Assembly (NCBI GenBank): GCA_019694835.1
Contig: JAIBBE010000002.1
Coordinates: 165,914-229,913, forward strand
Direction of reading: 5' to 3'
Source: Fimbriimonadaceae bacterium
GTDB lineage: Bacteria; Armatimonadota; Fimbriimonadia; Fimbriimonadales; Fimbriimonadaceae
Length of the DNA: 64,000 nucleotides
A model generated the notes under the pieces. The model was given only the letters and a program-made list of their open reading frames with translations, made no database searches and was not told the origin of the DNA. Each line of letters opens with the position of its first letter. The first letter of the stretch is position 1. Shown one piece after another: positions 1-7,615 of the stretch. The translations under genes and the position numbers were made by a program.

Positions 1-390
1 CGCAAACGAGGTTGGCAGAATGCCACCAAGTCGGTCAGCGTCAACGGAAACAAGTCCTGCGCCGTTGCCAGTGAACGAATTGGCGGCGTTCGAGAACGTG
101 TTTGTGCCTGCCCAAACGTTGGTCCCAGCTTTGATTCCAAATGCAGTAAGCGTGAGGCCGTTAAGGGTAGAGGCGTTGATGCCGGTTAGGCCGCTGCCTC
201 CTCCCTCAAACTGCCCTGCCCGAATCGTGCCGGACACCGAGGCATGCCCGGTCTGAGTGACCCCTGGCGTAGTCGGCTGCAGGTACACGAGGGCTTTGGG
301 CTGGACCTGAGTTTCCCCGGGTACCGCAACGAGAGCAGAAATACCCCACACGGTCGTCAAGGCAAGGGCAAACACCAAAAATCTTCTCAT
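1..390 (-). CDS. Secreted tail-fibre-like surface protein, partial (3' end outside window)
   Basis: The frame has no stop and runs off the left edge, so only the first 130 residues are visible. It opens with a clear signal peptide (MRRFLVFALALTTVWGISAL), so the product is exported. The mature start carries LVYLQPTTPGVTQTG, and the rest is Gly/Ser/Thr/Asn-rich with a GSGLTGINAS segment of the kind seen in repetitive surface or tail-fibre-like proteins. The secreted protein at 19469 has a matching N-terminal motif (LVALQSTSPGVAQAG), so the two look like paralogues. AAGGAAG lies about 5 nt before the ATG at 390, and a TAGAAT box lies at 404-409 on the same strand. Function is unknown. Confidence 0.75.
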   Translation of the reverse strand, partial: MRRFLVFALALTTVWGISALVAVPGETQVQPKALVYLQPTTPGVTQTGHASVSGTIRAGQFEGGGSGLTGINASTLNGLTLTAFGIKAGTNVWAGTNTFSNAANSFTGNGAGLVSVDADRLGGILPTSFA

Positions 391-583
391 AGGCTTCCTT
401 CATATTCTATCAAGCGAGGAGTCTGGCGGCGGCAGACTCTGCCAATAGTCAGGTGTAAAATGCGGCATCAGGTTCTGCGGGCTTCGCCTGATCCAAGGAG
501 GCTACCGTGGGTTGGCCTTGTTCATCTACTGACTTTAGTCGGATGTGGGCATTCACACCTCTCTCACCCTGTCCCTTGCGCGG

Positions 584-589
584 TACCCT
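584..589 (+). promoter_or_regulatory. -10-like box directly before obgE
   Basis: TACCCT ends 6 nt before the ATG at 596, the same spacing seen before many genes in this window. There is no Shine-Dalgarno sequence, so a leaderless transcript is possible. No good -35 was seen. Confidence 0.4.
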
Positions 590-595
590 ATGGCT

Positions 596-1861
596 ATGTT
601 CCTCGACGAAGCCATCGTGACCTTTACGTCCGGAACGGGCGGGTCCGGAGCGGTGGCGTTTCATCGGGAGAAACATGTCCCCCGGGGCGGTCCGAACGGC
701 GCAAACGGCGGCAGGGGCGGAGACATCATCCTCGTCGCGGACCGTGGACGCCGCACCCTGTACGACTTCCGCCTCCGCGACCACTTCGAAGCCGAGAACG
801 GCCATCATGCGATCGGCAACAAGCATGGTAAGAGTGGCGCTAACGTCATCGTCAAGGTCCCCGTCGGAACGATCGTTACCGACCTCATCCTCGACGAGAT
901 CATGGTTGACCTCAACGTCGACGGCATGAAGTACGTCATCTGCCAAGGCGGAAAAGGCGGCTTTGGCAACGAGCACTATGTTTCCAGCGTCCGCCAGGTC
1001 CCCAACTTCGCCCAGAAAGGCGCGCCGGGCGAGACGATTAAGGCCAAGCTTGAACTCAAACTGCTGGCCGATGTCGGCCTAGTAGGCCTCCCCAACGCCG
1101 GCAAAAGCACCCTGCTCTCCCGCATCAGCGCGGCCCGGCCGAAGATCGCCGACTACCCGTTCACGACCATCGAACCGAATCTCGGCGTCGTGAGAGTGGC
1201 GGACGACTCCTTCACCGTCGCCGATATGCCCGGCCTCATCGAAGGCGCGAGCGAAGGACACGGACTCGGCCACCAGTTCCTCAAGCACGTCGAGCGGACG
1301 AAGGTGCTCATTCACGTGGTCGATGCCTTCCCTATCGACGGCTCCGATCCGCTCGCCAACTACGAGCTCATCGAGTCCGAGCTCAAACTGTATTCGGAAA
1401 CCTTGTTTGAACGCCCGCGACTGATCGCGCTCAATAAAGTCGACCTCGCCCCGGCCGGCGAGTACAACGCCGTGCGCGAGCGCTTCGAGGCCCTCGACCG
1501 ACCTCTCTTCCCTATCAGCGCGGTCTCCGGCGAAGGCCTGGAACCCCTTCTCTTCAAGACACTATCGACGCTCAAAGAAGCCGAAGCCCAAGAGCCCGCG
1601 CCCGTCGTCTTCCGGCCCGAAACGCGCGAACAGGACCAGACGTGGGATGTCGAGCGCACCGAAGAAGGCTTTGAGATCACCGGCAAGCGCATCGTCCGCA
1701 TGGTGGCGATGACCAACCTCGAGAACCGCGACGCGGTGCGCTATCTGCACAAGCGACTCAGCCGTCTCGGCGTCATCGAGAAACTTCGCGAAATGGGAGC
1801 CGAGGAGGGCGACACGGTCTACGTCGGCGACGTCGTGTTCGGCTTTACGGATATGTCATGA
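596..1861 (+). CDS. obgE: Obg family GTPase ObgE/CgtA
   Basis: Essential GTPase that binds the 50S subunit and acts in late ribosome assembly and stress control. The Gly-rich Obg fold fills roughly the first 155 residues (HVPRGGPNGANGGRGGD). The G domain follows, with G1 GLPNAGKS near residue 163, DMPGLIEGA, NKVDL and the SAVSGEG loop. The last 80 or so residues form an OCT domain (TWDVERTEEGFEITGKRIVR onward). The start at 596 (MFLDEA) fits the family; ATGs at 590 and in-frame starts up to 545 would add residues the family lacks. The stop overlaps the nadD start (ATGA), so the two are translationally coupled. Confidence 0.97.
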   Translation: MFLDEAIVTFTSGTGGSGAVAFHREKHVPRGGPNGANGGRGGDIILVADRGRRTLYDFRLRDHFEAENGHHAIGNKHGKSGANVIVKVPVGTIVTDLILDEIMVDLNVDGMKYVICQGGKGGFGNEHYVSSVRQVPNFAQKGAPGETIKAKLELKLLADVGLVGLPNAGKSTLLSRISAARPKIADYPFTTIEPNLGVVRVADDSFTVADMPGLIEGASEGHGLGHQFLKHVERTKVLIHVVDAFPIDGSDPLANYELIESELKLYSETLFERPRLIALNKVDLAPAGEYNAVRERFEALDRPLFPISAVSGEGLEPLLFKTLSTLKEAEAQEPAPVVFRPETREQDQTWDVERTEEGFEITGKRIVRMVAMTNLENRDAVRYLHKRLSRLGVIEKLREMGAEEGDTVYVGDVVFGFTDMS

Positions 1862-2451
1862 GCAAGATCGGAATTCTCGGCGGTACCTTCGATCCTCCGC
1901 ATCTCGCGCATATCGAGATTGCCCAAGCGGCCAGAGCCCAGCTTGAGCTCGATGAAGTGATTCTCGTTCCCGCAGGCCGGAACCCGTTCAAGCACGCCGA
2001 GAACATGAGTCTGGCCAAGCACCGACTCAAGATGACCGAGCTGGCAATAGAGGACCAAGACGGCCTCAGCGTTTCCGACATCGAAATCACGCGGGCCGGA
2101 CCCTCGTTTACGGTGGACACGCTGGTTGAACTGCACATGGCCCAGCCAGCGGAATACTGGCTCATCCTCGGCAGCGACCAACTCAAGGCGTTTGTGGAGT
2201 GGAAAGCGCCGCACCGCATCCTGCAGATGGCGCGTTTGGCTGCCGTGGTCCGTCCACCAGACACCCGCGAGAAGCTCGAGGTTCTGCTCGCCGACTGGAT
2301 GTCGCCCAAGGTGGACTTCGTCGAACTCGCACCCAGCCCCATCTCGTCTACCCAGGTAAGAAGTATGATCAAGCATGGGGAACGAATCGACAAATTCGTG
2401 AAACCCAGCGTTCGCGCGTACATTGACCACGAAAAACTCTACAAGGGATAA
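1858..2451 (+). CDS. nadD: Nicotinate-nucleotide adenylyltransferase
   Basis: Converts nicotinate mononucleotide and ATP to deamido-NAD in NAD biosynthesis, in the cytoplasm. The 197-residue length is normal. The nucleotidyltransferase signature GGTFDPPHLAH (HxGH type) is at residues 8-18 and the C-terminal ISSTQVRSMI motif is present. It overlaps obgE by 4 nt and is followed by rsfS after 8 nt, the usual obgE-nadD-rsfS order. Confidence 0.96.
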   Translation: MSKIGILGGTFDPPHLAHIEIAQAARAQLELDEVILVPAGRNPFKHAENMSLAKHRLKMTELAIEDQDGLSVSDIEITRAGPSFTVDTLVELHMAQPAEYWLILGSDQLKAFVEWKAPHRILQMARLAAVVRPPDTREKLEVLLADWMSPKVDFVELAPSPISSTQVRSMIKHGERIDKFVKPSVRAYIDHEKLYKG

Positions 2452-2459
2452 ATTCAGTC

Positions 2460-2804
2460 TTGACTTCAAAGGAAAAAGCCGACCTCATCGTCCAGTTCGC
2501 CGACGACATGAAAGCGGAGCGCATCGAAGTGCTCCCGATTCGCGAGAAGTCGCCGATCGCCGACTACTTCATCGTCTGTACCGGCAACAGCGATGTCCAC
2601 ATGGGCGCCATCGCCGATAAGGTCGAAGAGAAGATGCGCGAGAAGGGCGCCAAGCCGCTCCGGCGCGATGAATCGGGCGGCGGATGGGTGCTCCACGACT
2701 ACGGCGACGTCATCTTCCACGTGATGCGCGAGGAAAAGCGCCAGTTCTATGACCTGGAAACCCTCTGGGCCAACATGCAGCCCGACCCCAACTTGGTGGA
2801 GTAG
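2460..2804 (+). CDS. rsfS: Ribosomal silencing factor RsfS
   Basis: Binds uL14 on the large subunit and blocks subunit joining when nutrients are scarce. The 114 residues cover the whole family, with ADYFIVCTGNSDVH and GGGWVLHDYGDVIFHVM as recognisable core segments. The start is a TTG at 2460. An AGGG ribosome-binding site overlaps the end of nadD and no ATG gives the full N-terminus. The gene ends 2 nt before the next one, so all four genes from obgE to 3556 look like one transcription unit. Confidence 0.95.
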   Translation: MTSKEKADLIVQFADDMKAERIEVLPIREKSPIADYFIVCTGNSDVHMGAIADKVEEKMREKGAKPLRRDESGGGWVLHDYGDVIFHVMREEKRQFYDLETLWANMQPDPNLVE

Positions 2805-2806
2805 CG

Positions 2807-3556
2807 ATGGACCTCCCGCTCGAACCCGAAAAGCCGATCGAGGAGCAGCCGAAACATCCCGTCGACGAGTTCGACGAGCCGCTCCCGCCTCCCGCCACGC
2901 CAGAAGAGGTCGAAAAGGCGGAGCGCCTGATCCGTGAATCGCGCCTCCAGAAGATGCGCAACAACAAAAGCGTCGCTGGCAAGTTGTTGGAGGAGGCCCT
3001 CGAAGTCGCGCCCGGTTCGGTCGCCGTGCTCGAAGCCGTCGCCGACGACCTCCTGGAGCGCCGTCAGACCAAGGCCGCCATGGAGATCTACAAGCGCGCT
3101 CTGCGCATCGAGCCCAAGAACGCCTCGGTCGAACGCAAGTACGCTGAATGCGTCCTCGGCACCGCCATGTACGCCGACCCCTTCGCCATGACGGGTTCGC
3201 AGCAGGTCGATGCGGCCAGCGGCAAGGTTGCACTGCTGCTGTCGATCTTCATTCCCGGCCTGGGCCAGATCGTGATCGGCTCGGTGGGCCTTGGAATTGG
3301 GCTCCTCGCCGGTTGGCTTCTCGGGTGGGCGATTGCCTGGCTGATTCCCGGCGGCATGGCTGGAATCATGGGTCTCTTCGGAGTGAAGCGAGGCGGTTCG
3401 GCTTCGGACTTCAACGGCGCTGTCCTCGTGCCACTCCTGCTCGCCGCCATCTGCCACATCTGGGCAATCTTCGACGCCGCTCAACGAGCACAGACGCACA
3501 CGAGAAAGAAGATCGAACACCCACGGCCCCCTGTCGACAAGGACTTTGAACTTTGA
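2807..3556 (+). CDS. TPR-containing membrane protein
   Basis: The 249-residue protein has an acidic, Pro-rich N-terminus (residues 1-35). Two or so tetratricopeptide-like helical repeats follow at 35-110 (KLLEEALEVAPGS, AAMEIYKRALRIEPKNASVE). A hydrophobic C-terminal half has a long double membrane segment near 137-190 starting SIFIPGLGQIVIGS and another near 207-225. The PGLGQ start followed by glycines resembles small membrane domains of the TM2/DUF5683 kind. It is last in the obgE operon with a 2-nt gap after rsfS. No specific function can be assigned. Confidence 0.8.
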   Translation: MDLPLEPEKPIEEQPKHPVDEFDEPLPPPATPEEVEKAERLIRESRLQKMRNNKSVAGKLLEEALEVAPGSVAVLEAVADDLLERRQTKAAMEIYKRALRIEPKNASVERKYAECVLGTAMYADPFAMTGSQQVDAASGKVALLLSIFIPGLGQIVIGSVGLGIGLLAGWLLGWAIAWLIPGGMAGIMGLFGVKRGGSASDFNGAVLVPLLLAAICHIWAIFDAAQRAQTHTRKKIEHPRPPVDKDFEL

Positions 3557-3562
3557 TTCCGG

Positions 3563-3610
3563 CTCCCCTCTCCCCGATGAATGGCGGGGAGAGGGGTTGG
3601 GGGTGAGGGG
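3563..3610. repeat. Palindromic dispersed repeat, family A, copy 1
   Basis: CCCCTCTCCCCG (3565-3576) pairs with CGGGGAGAGGGG (3585-3596) around ATGAATGG, followed by TTGGGGGTGAGGGG. Near-identical copies lie at 45883, 50261 and, inverted, 50641, all in intergenic DNA. This copy begins 7 nt after a stop codon and could help end transcription, but has no T-run. Confidence 0.8.
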
Positions 3611-3613
3611 CGA

Positions 3614-3737
3614 CGGGGTGGCCGGGGTGATGAAATTGTGCACCCGGGCGCTATAATGTGCAGAGGCCCCGATCGATCTCAGAGGCTTCGAACGCTGGCC
3701 GACCGGGGTGCACAATTTCATCACCCCGGCCACCCCG
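3614..3737. repeat. 124-bp element with perfect 32-bp inverted repeats (family B)
   Basis: Positions 3614-3645 and 3706-3737 are perfect inverted copies over 32 bp (core GGGGTGATGAAATTGTGCAC). The 60-bp spacer contains CTATAATG. Single arms or short hairpins of the same family occur at 27782-27811 and 50574-50605. There is no transposase, so this is a miniature or REP-type element lying between convergent genes. Confidence 0.85.
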
Positions 3738-3757
3738 TAGCAGCAGTCAGAAGCCAC

Positions 3758-5296
3758 CTAGTCGACCGCGTAGAAGGCACCATTGGTTTGGCTCGGTGTC
3801 ACTGTACCGATATACACGGTGCCATCCGGCCCAATCGCCGGGCTTGGACAGCCACTTGCGTTGCCATCGCCTTCCCGGAGGAACGTCCACTTCTTGGTCC
3901 CATCCGGGTTGATGGCGTAAAGGTTGTTGTCCATCGAGCCGATGTAGATCGTGCCGTCAGCACCGATGGCGGGGGAAGACTCAATGACTCCTCCGGTTTG
4001 GAACGACCACTTTTGGCTTCCGTCGGAAGGATTGTATGCGACGACATCGCTGACAGTGGTGTTGTTGGGGCCCCCAGAGTAGAACATGCCTACGATGACC
4101 GTGCCATCAGATGCGATCGCGGGGGATGACTCGATACCAGTGGATGTCGGGACCAACCACTTCAGGCTTCCGTCCGGATTGATAGCATACATCGAGTCCG
4201 AGCCAAAATAGACCGTCCCATCCGAGCCGATGGCCGGTGCCGAAAGGATGCCGGTCTCGGTGCCGAACACCCATTTCTGCGTTCCGGATGGGGTAAGGGC
4301 ATAGAGATTCTCGTCCTGCGAGGTCACGTAGATCGTGCCGTCGGCAGCGATTGCCGGTGCAGTGGAGATCGGACCTCCCGTTTGGAACACCCATTTCTGC
4401 ACACCACTCGAGCTAATCGCATACACGTTGTTCGCATCAGTGCCAACGACGATCATTCCGTCCGCTGCGATCGCCGGTGAGGCAACGTCACCGCTCACGT
4501 TCGCCGTCCATTTCGTGGAACCGTCCGGGTTGACGGCCAAGACGGTCTGATCGTCCGTACCTACGATGATGGTGCCGTCTTCGGCGATCGCTGGAGTTGA
4601 ACTGATTCCGTTTGCCGTGTGAACTGCCCATTTTTGGGTGCCATCCGGTCGAATCGCGTAGAGTTGGTCGGAGCCGGCGTAGATCGTTCCGTCCGCGCCG
4701 ATCGCGCACGACGTATCCACGCACCCTGCAGTCCGGAAGGTCCATTTTGACTTGCCTGTGGCTCCCTTGCCGCTGCCTAACCCTGTGTTCTGCAAGTTGG
4801 CGTGAAACTTCGGCCAGGGGGACTTAGCCGCACTCGCATAAAGGCCCGGTATGAGTGCGCCTTCGTGCCAACCGACCCGAACCATGCGCGTCTGGCTGCC
4901 CGACGCTGAAACCTCGAGCCGGTAGAGGCCCGGCTTAACCGAAACTCTTTGATGCGGGCTGCCGTAAGCGGCTTGCCCTGCCTGACTTCCGGCCGCATCA
5001 AGCAGCCGCAAGGTCACGCCAGGCACATTGACCACCCCGAACCCTATTGCCCCAGTCGTTCGAATCGTAATTTGCCAGCTGTCTGCTCCCACCGAACCCG
5101 TATCGGTGGTGAGCCGTACGCTACCCGGTGCTTCGAGGTGGGTTACGACCAAGTCGTGGGCATCGATTGGACCGCGTGCAACATCGTCCTCGGCGTAGAC
5201 GGCTCCCCGGTTTCCGGGAGGATTTGTTTGCGGGGCACTTCCTCCGCATCCAACCAAACAGACAACGAGGAACAGCAAGTACGGGAAGGTCTTCAT
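3758..5296 (-). CDS. PQQ-like beta-propeller lipoprotein
   Basis: The chosen start, MKTFPYLLFLVVCLVGCGGS, gives a lipoprotein signal with lipobox LVGC, so the protein should be anchored on the cell surface or in the periplasm; the frame opens 20 codons earlier without adding sense. After a jelly-roll-like N-terminal part, from about residue 160, it carries at least seven blades of the form xPAIAxDGTIxVGTxxxxxYAxxPDGxxKW (written with x for variable sites), typical of PQQ_2/outer-membrane propeller repeats. Such proteins bind partners rather than catalyse. The gene is monocistronic, and its binding partner cannot be told. Confidence 0.88.
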   Translation of the reverse strand: MKTFPYLLFLVVCLVGCGGSAPQTNPPGNRGAVYAEDDVARGPIDAHDLVVTHLEAPGSVRLTTDTGSVGADSWQITIRTTGAIGFGVVNVPGVTLRLLDAAGSQAGQAAYGSPHQRVSVKPGLYRLEVSASGSQTRMVRVGWHEGALIPGLYASAAKSPWPKFHANLQNTGLGSGKGATGKSKWTFRTAGCVDTSCAIGADGTIYAGSDQLYAIRPDGTQKWAVHTANGISSTPAIAEDGTIIVGTDDQTVLAVNPDGSTKWTANVSGDVASPAIAADGMIVVGTDANNVYAISSSGVQKWVFQTGGPISTAPAIAADGTIYVTSQDENLYALTPSGTQKWVFGTETGILSAPAIGSDGTVYFGSDSMYAINPDGSLKWLVPTSTGIESSPAIASDGTVIVGMFYSGGPNNTTVSDVVAYNPSDGSQKWSFQTGGVIESSPAIGADGTIYIGSMDNNLYAINPDGTKKWTFLREGDGNASGCPSPAIGPDGTVYIGTVTPSQTNGAFYAVD

Positions 5297-5359
5297 CGTG
5301 GCTTGACGGATCATACTCCACGCCGCGCAGAAGGCAGCGTTCTGTTTTGTTAGCAATCG

Positions 5360-5761
5360 CTAGCTCAAGAACTGCCCAAACACCAACCGGTAGCCGTTGA
5401 GATCCTCGACAACCATATCACGCAATCCGTATGCCTGGTCGGCGGGCGGCCGCAGGATGTTCGCACCTCGCTCTTGGAATTCCGCGTGGAGCGATTCCAC
5501 ATCGGGAACATAGATGTACACGTCGCATTCGATGGACTCTCGCACCCGCACCGGCTCTTCCCCGCGCCGGATTTGTAAGTGCAACCACACCCCTTCCCTT
5601 TTCACGATCGCATAAACGCCCTGCGGGTCGTCGGCTTCCGGCTGAAAGACGCCGAATTCGGGGTCAAGGTCAAAGCCCAACACGCTGACGTAATACTCCG
5701 CTGCTTCACGTACTCTCCGCACGCCGAGAATCGGTGACGCTGTCCACGAACCTGTTTGCAT
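5360..5761 (-). CDS. VOC-superfamily (glyoxalase/bleomycin-resistance-like) protein
   Basis: A 133-residue protein with the single-module VOC pattern: SPILGVRRVREAAEYYVSVL at the start, WLHLQI in the middle, and a C-terminal AYGLRDMVVEDLNGYRLVFG. The fold usually binds a metal or small ligand. The His/Glu ligands are only partly evident here, so enzyme or binding protein cannot be decided. It is transcribed divergently from the membrane protein at 5810 across a 48-nt gap. Confidence 0.85.
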   Translation of the reverse strand: MQTGSWTASPILGVRRVREAAEYYVSVLGFDLDPEFGVFQPEADDPQGVYAIVKREGVWLHLQIRRGEEPVRVRESIECDVYIYVPDVESLHAEFQERGANILRPPADQAYGLRDMVVEDLNGYRLVFGQFLS

Positions 5762-5809
5762 CGTCTACCGAATGTACCGGCTGACTGCGTAGAATTGTGG
5801 AACCACGAC

Positions 5810-6841
5810 ATGGAAGCTCCGCAAGCAGGAACAACCCTCTATCTTGACGGGCTGCCGCTTGCGCGAATCGAGCCACTGACCGATGAGGATCGGGCGATGA
5901 TCGAAAGTACCATCCGGGTGCAGAAACGAAGGCGAGCGCGGGCAATAGTCGGCGTCTTCGTCTACTGGGCCTTATTCGTCGCAGCTTTCATCTCTGCTGG
6001 CCTGTGGCGAAGTTCTGCTGATCTGATCCAACTGATTCCTGTCCTGACCGGCCCGCTATTGTTTGCTGTTAGGGGCATTGAACCAAACCCCAAAGCTCTT
6101 CTGAAAGCCCAAGAGAAGTGGATATTCGAAGGCACCCGCTCCCCTTTCCCCGCACCTGCGGGCCTCTTTTGCGTTGAGCGTCCACTCTTCAGGCGGTGGA
6201 GAAAGCCGCCCATATTGATGCTGCAACCTGGGAATATTCTCGTTGAGAGTCAGAGGGCAATCTATCCTGCAGATAGCACTCGGTCTTCTACGGTCAACAC
6301 GGACTCCTCAAGCTCCGATAGCCTGTCTGAAGGCGGGTTACGAGAGGTCAAAGCATCCTTACTTCGGCTGCTAGGGCAAGCCGGGCTGTCCGCGATCATT
6401 GCTGCTGGCTCCCTCATTGGTTTGGCAGCCCTGCTTCAGCACGGTTTCCCGCTGGAATTGTGGAAACAGGTCTTGCTGTCGCTGTGCGTCGTAGGCTTGA
6501 TCGACGGCGTTCGCACTGTTTGGATCTTAGGGCGCAGGGCTTACCGTTTGATCAAAGCTGAACGGCAAACAGGCCTGATCCGAATCTCAGTCCTATCCCC
6601 CGCATACTCGGCTATCGCTCACTCGACGCCCGAGTTGGAAGGAGCGTTGCGATTCGTCGAGGTCGTGGAAAGCGGACTGCTTTGGACGGTGGATGGTCGA
6701 CCGGCGGCGTGGCGGATCTACGGCGTGGAACCTGTGCTCATCAAGGCCGCAGCGCTCGAACTGCCGGTTATCGGCCCTGCCAGTTCACAAGCTGCTGCTT
6801 TGCCGAATACGCAGACCAACGACACCCGACCTTCGACATGA
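5810..6841 (+). CDS. Multi-pass membrane protein of unknown function
   Basis: Not recognised. About 343 residues from the ATG at 5810 (MEAPQAGTT); the frame is open back to a TTG at 5756, but that would overlap the divergent gene. Hydrophobic segments lie near residues 40-60, 68-80, 195-215 and 222-245. The loop between the pairs is polar and Ser-rich. The C-terminal 100 residues are soluble and could be a small cytoplasmic domain. A TAGAAT box lies 14 nt upstream of the start. Confidence 0.7.
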   Translation: MEAPQAGTTLYLDGLPLARIEPLTDEDRAMIESTIRVQKRRRARAIVGVFVYWALFVAAFISAGLWRSSADLIQLIPVLTGPLLFAVRGIEPNPKALLKAQEKWIFEGTRSPFPAPAGLFCVERPLFRRWRKPPILMLQPGNILVESQRAIYPADSTRSSTVNTDSSSSDSLSEGGLREVKASLLRLLGQAGLSAIIAAGSLIGLAALLQHGFPLELWKQVLLSLCVVGLIDGVRTVWILGRRAYRLIKAERQTGLIRISVLSPAYSAIAHSTPELEGALRFVEVVESGLLWTVDGRPAAWRIYGVEPVLIKAAALELPVIGPASSQAAALPNTQTNDTRPST

Positions 6842-6898
6842 GCCATCGGACCCGAGGACGAAGGCGTCCGTCAGGGCTGTTTCAGTCCAACGGGCATC

Positions 6899-7426
6899 AT
6901 GAAATCGCGCAACGTACTTTCGCTCATCGCTCTCGCCATTACTGGTGCCGCACAGGCGATCACCGTACCGGCGGCCCCTGTCTCATTCAGCGTCCTCCAT
7001 GGAGTACGTGAATCGGGTACGTTCCTCTCGCTGATCGCGGCAGACAACAATCGCTTGACGATTGCCAGTCGGCCCGGCCCGCCCCGTGGGTTGGCTCCCC
7101 ACCTGGCAAGCGTCGAAATCACGCTGCTTCAGACTCCCGTGCCGTTCATGACGGCCCGTCGCATCCGCTACCAATTCGAAGGAAGCAACTCGGTGAATGG
7201 AGGCTGTTTCTTTGCATCCTTCAACTTCCAAGCCAACGGATACTTCCCTCCGATGGTGTTCAACCTGCCTGCCGTCGAATCCTCGCGCCTATTGACCTTG
7301 AGCACGCAGTTTACGGCCAGGCAATTCGTCAGTCCAACGGGCTTGCTGAAAGTTCGCATCACGGGTACCGGCGCAACACCCTTCCGGCTCCGCCTCGACC
7401 AAGTCTTGGCGCTCGTTTCGGACTAG
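6899..7426 (+). CDS. Small secreted protein, paralogue of 21489-21992
   Basis: 175 residues with signal peptide MKSRNVLSLIALAITGAAQA and a mature part predicted to be mainly beta-strand. Alignment by eye to the protein at 21489 shows the same layout: VSFSVLHGV against TSFSVTEGI after the signal, conserved spacing to a YFPPMVFNLP-like segment, a LLKVRITG/YMIVRITA strand, and a C-terminal RLRLDQVLALVSD against RLFLDMVQFEVVTS. It is a secreted family of unknown role. It lies 57 nt after the membrane protein gene and may be co-transcribed with it. Confidence 0.72.
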   Translation: MKSRNVLSLIALAITGAAQAITVPAAPVSFSVLHGVRESGTFLSLIAADNNRLTIASRPGPPRGLAPHLASVEITLLQTPVPFMTARRIRYQFEGSNSVNGGCFFASFNFQANGYFPPMVFNLPAVESSRLLTLSTQFTARQFVSPTGLLKVRITGTGATPFRLRLDQVLALVSD

Positions 7427-7615
7427 GGCTGGCTCAGGTAAGACGAATAGGGCTCAGGTACGCTAACGACGAGACACGGTTGCCGCGATTGGACCGTCTG
7501 AATGTGGAACAACCCACGTGAGGGTGTAAACAAACGAGGCAATAGTCCCGCACGTAGAACTGGGCATATGACTAAGCCCGTCGAATGGTTAGGCAACTGG
7601 AGGTAAAGGTACAGA

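Noticed and set aside
3614..3737. Insertion sequence
   Set aside because: Only 124 bp with no transposase frame; at most a miniature non-autonomous element.
2747..3757. 336-codon minus-strand ORF across the TPR gene and repeats
   Set aside because: It is antisense to a clear gene and includes the inverted repeat; codon pattern is that of a high-GC shadow frame.
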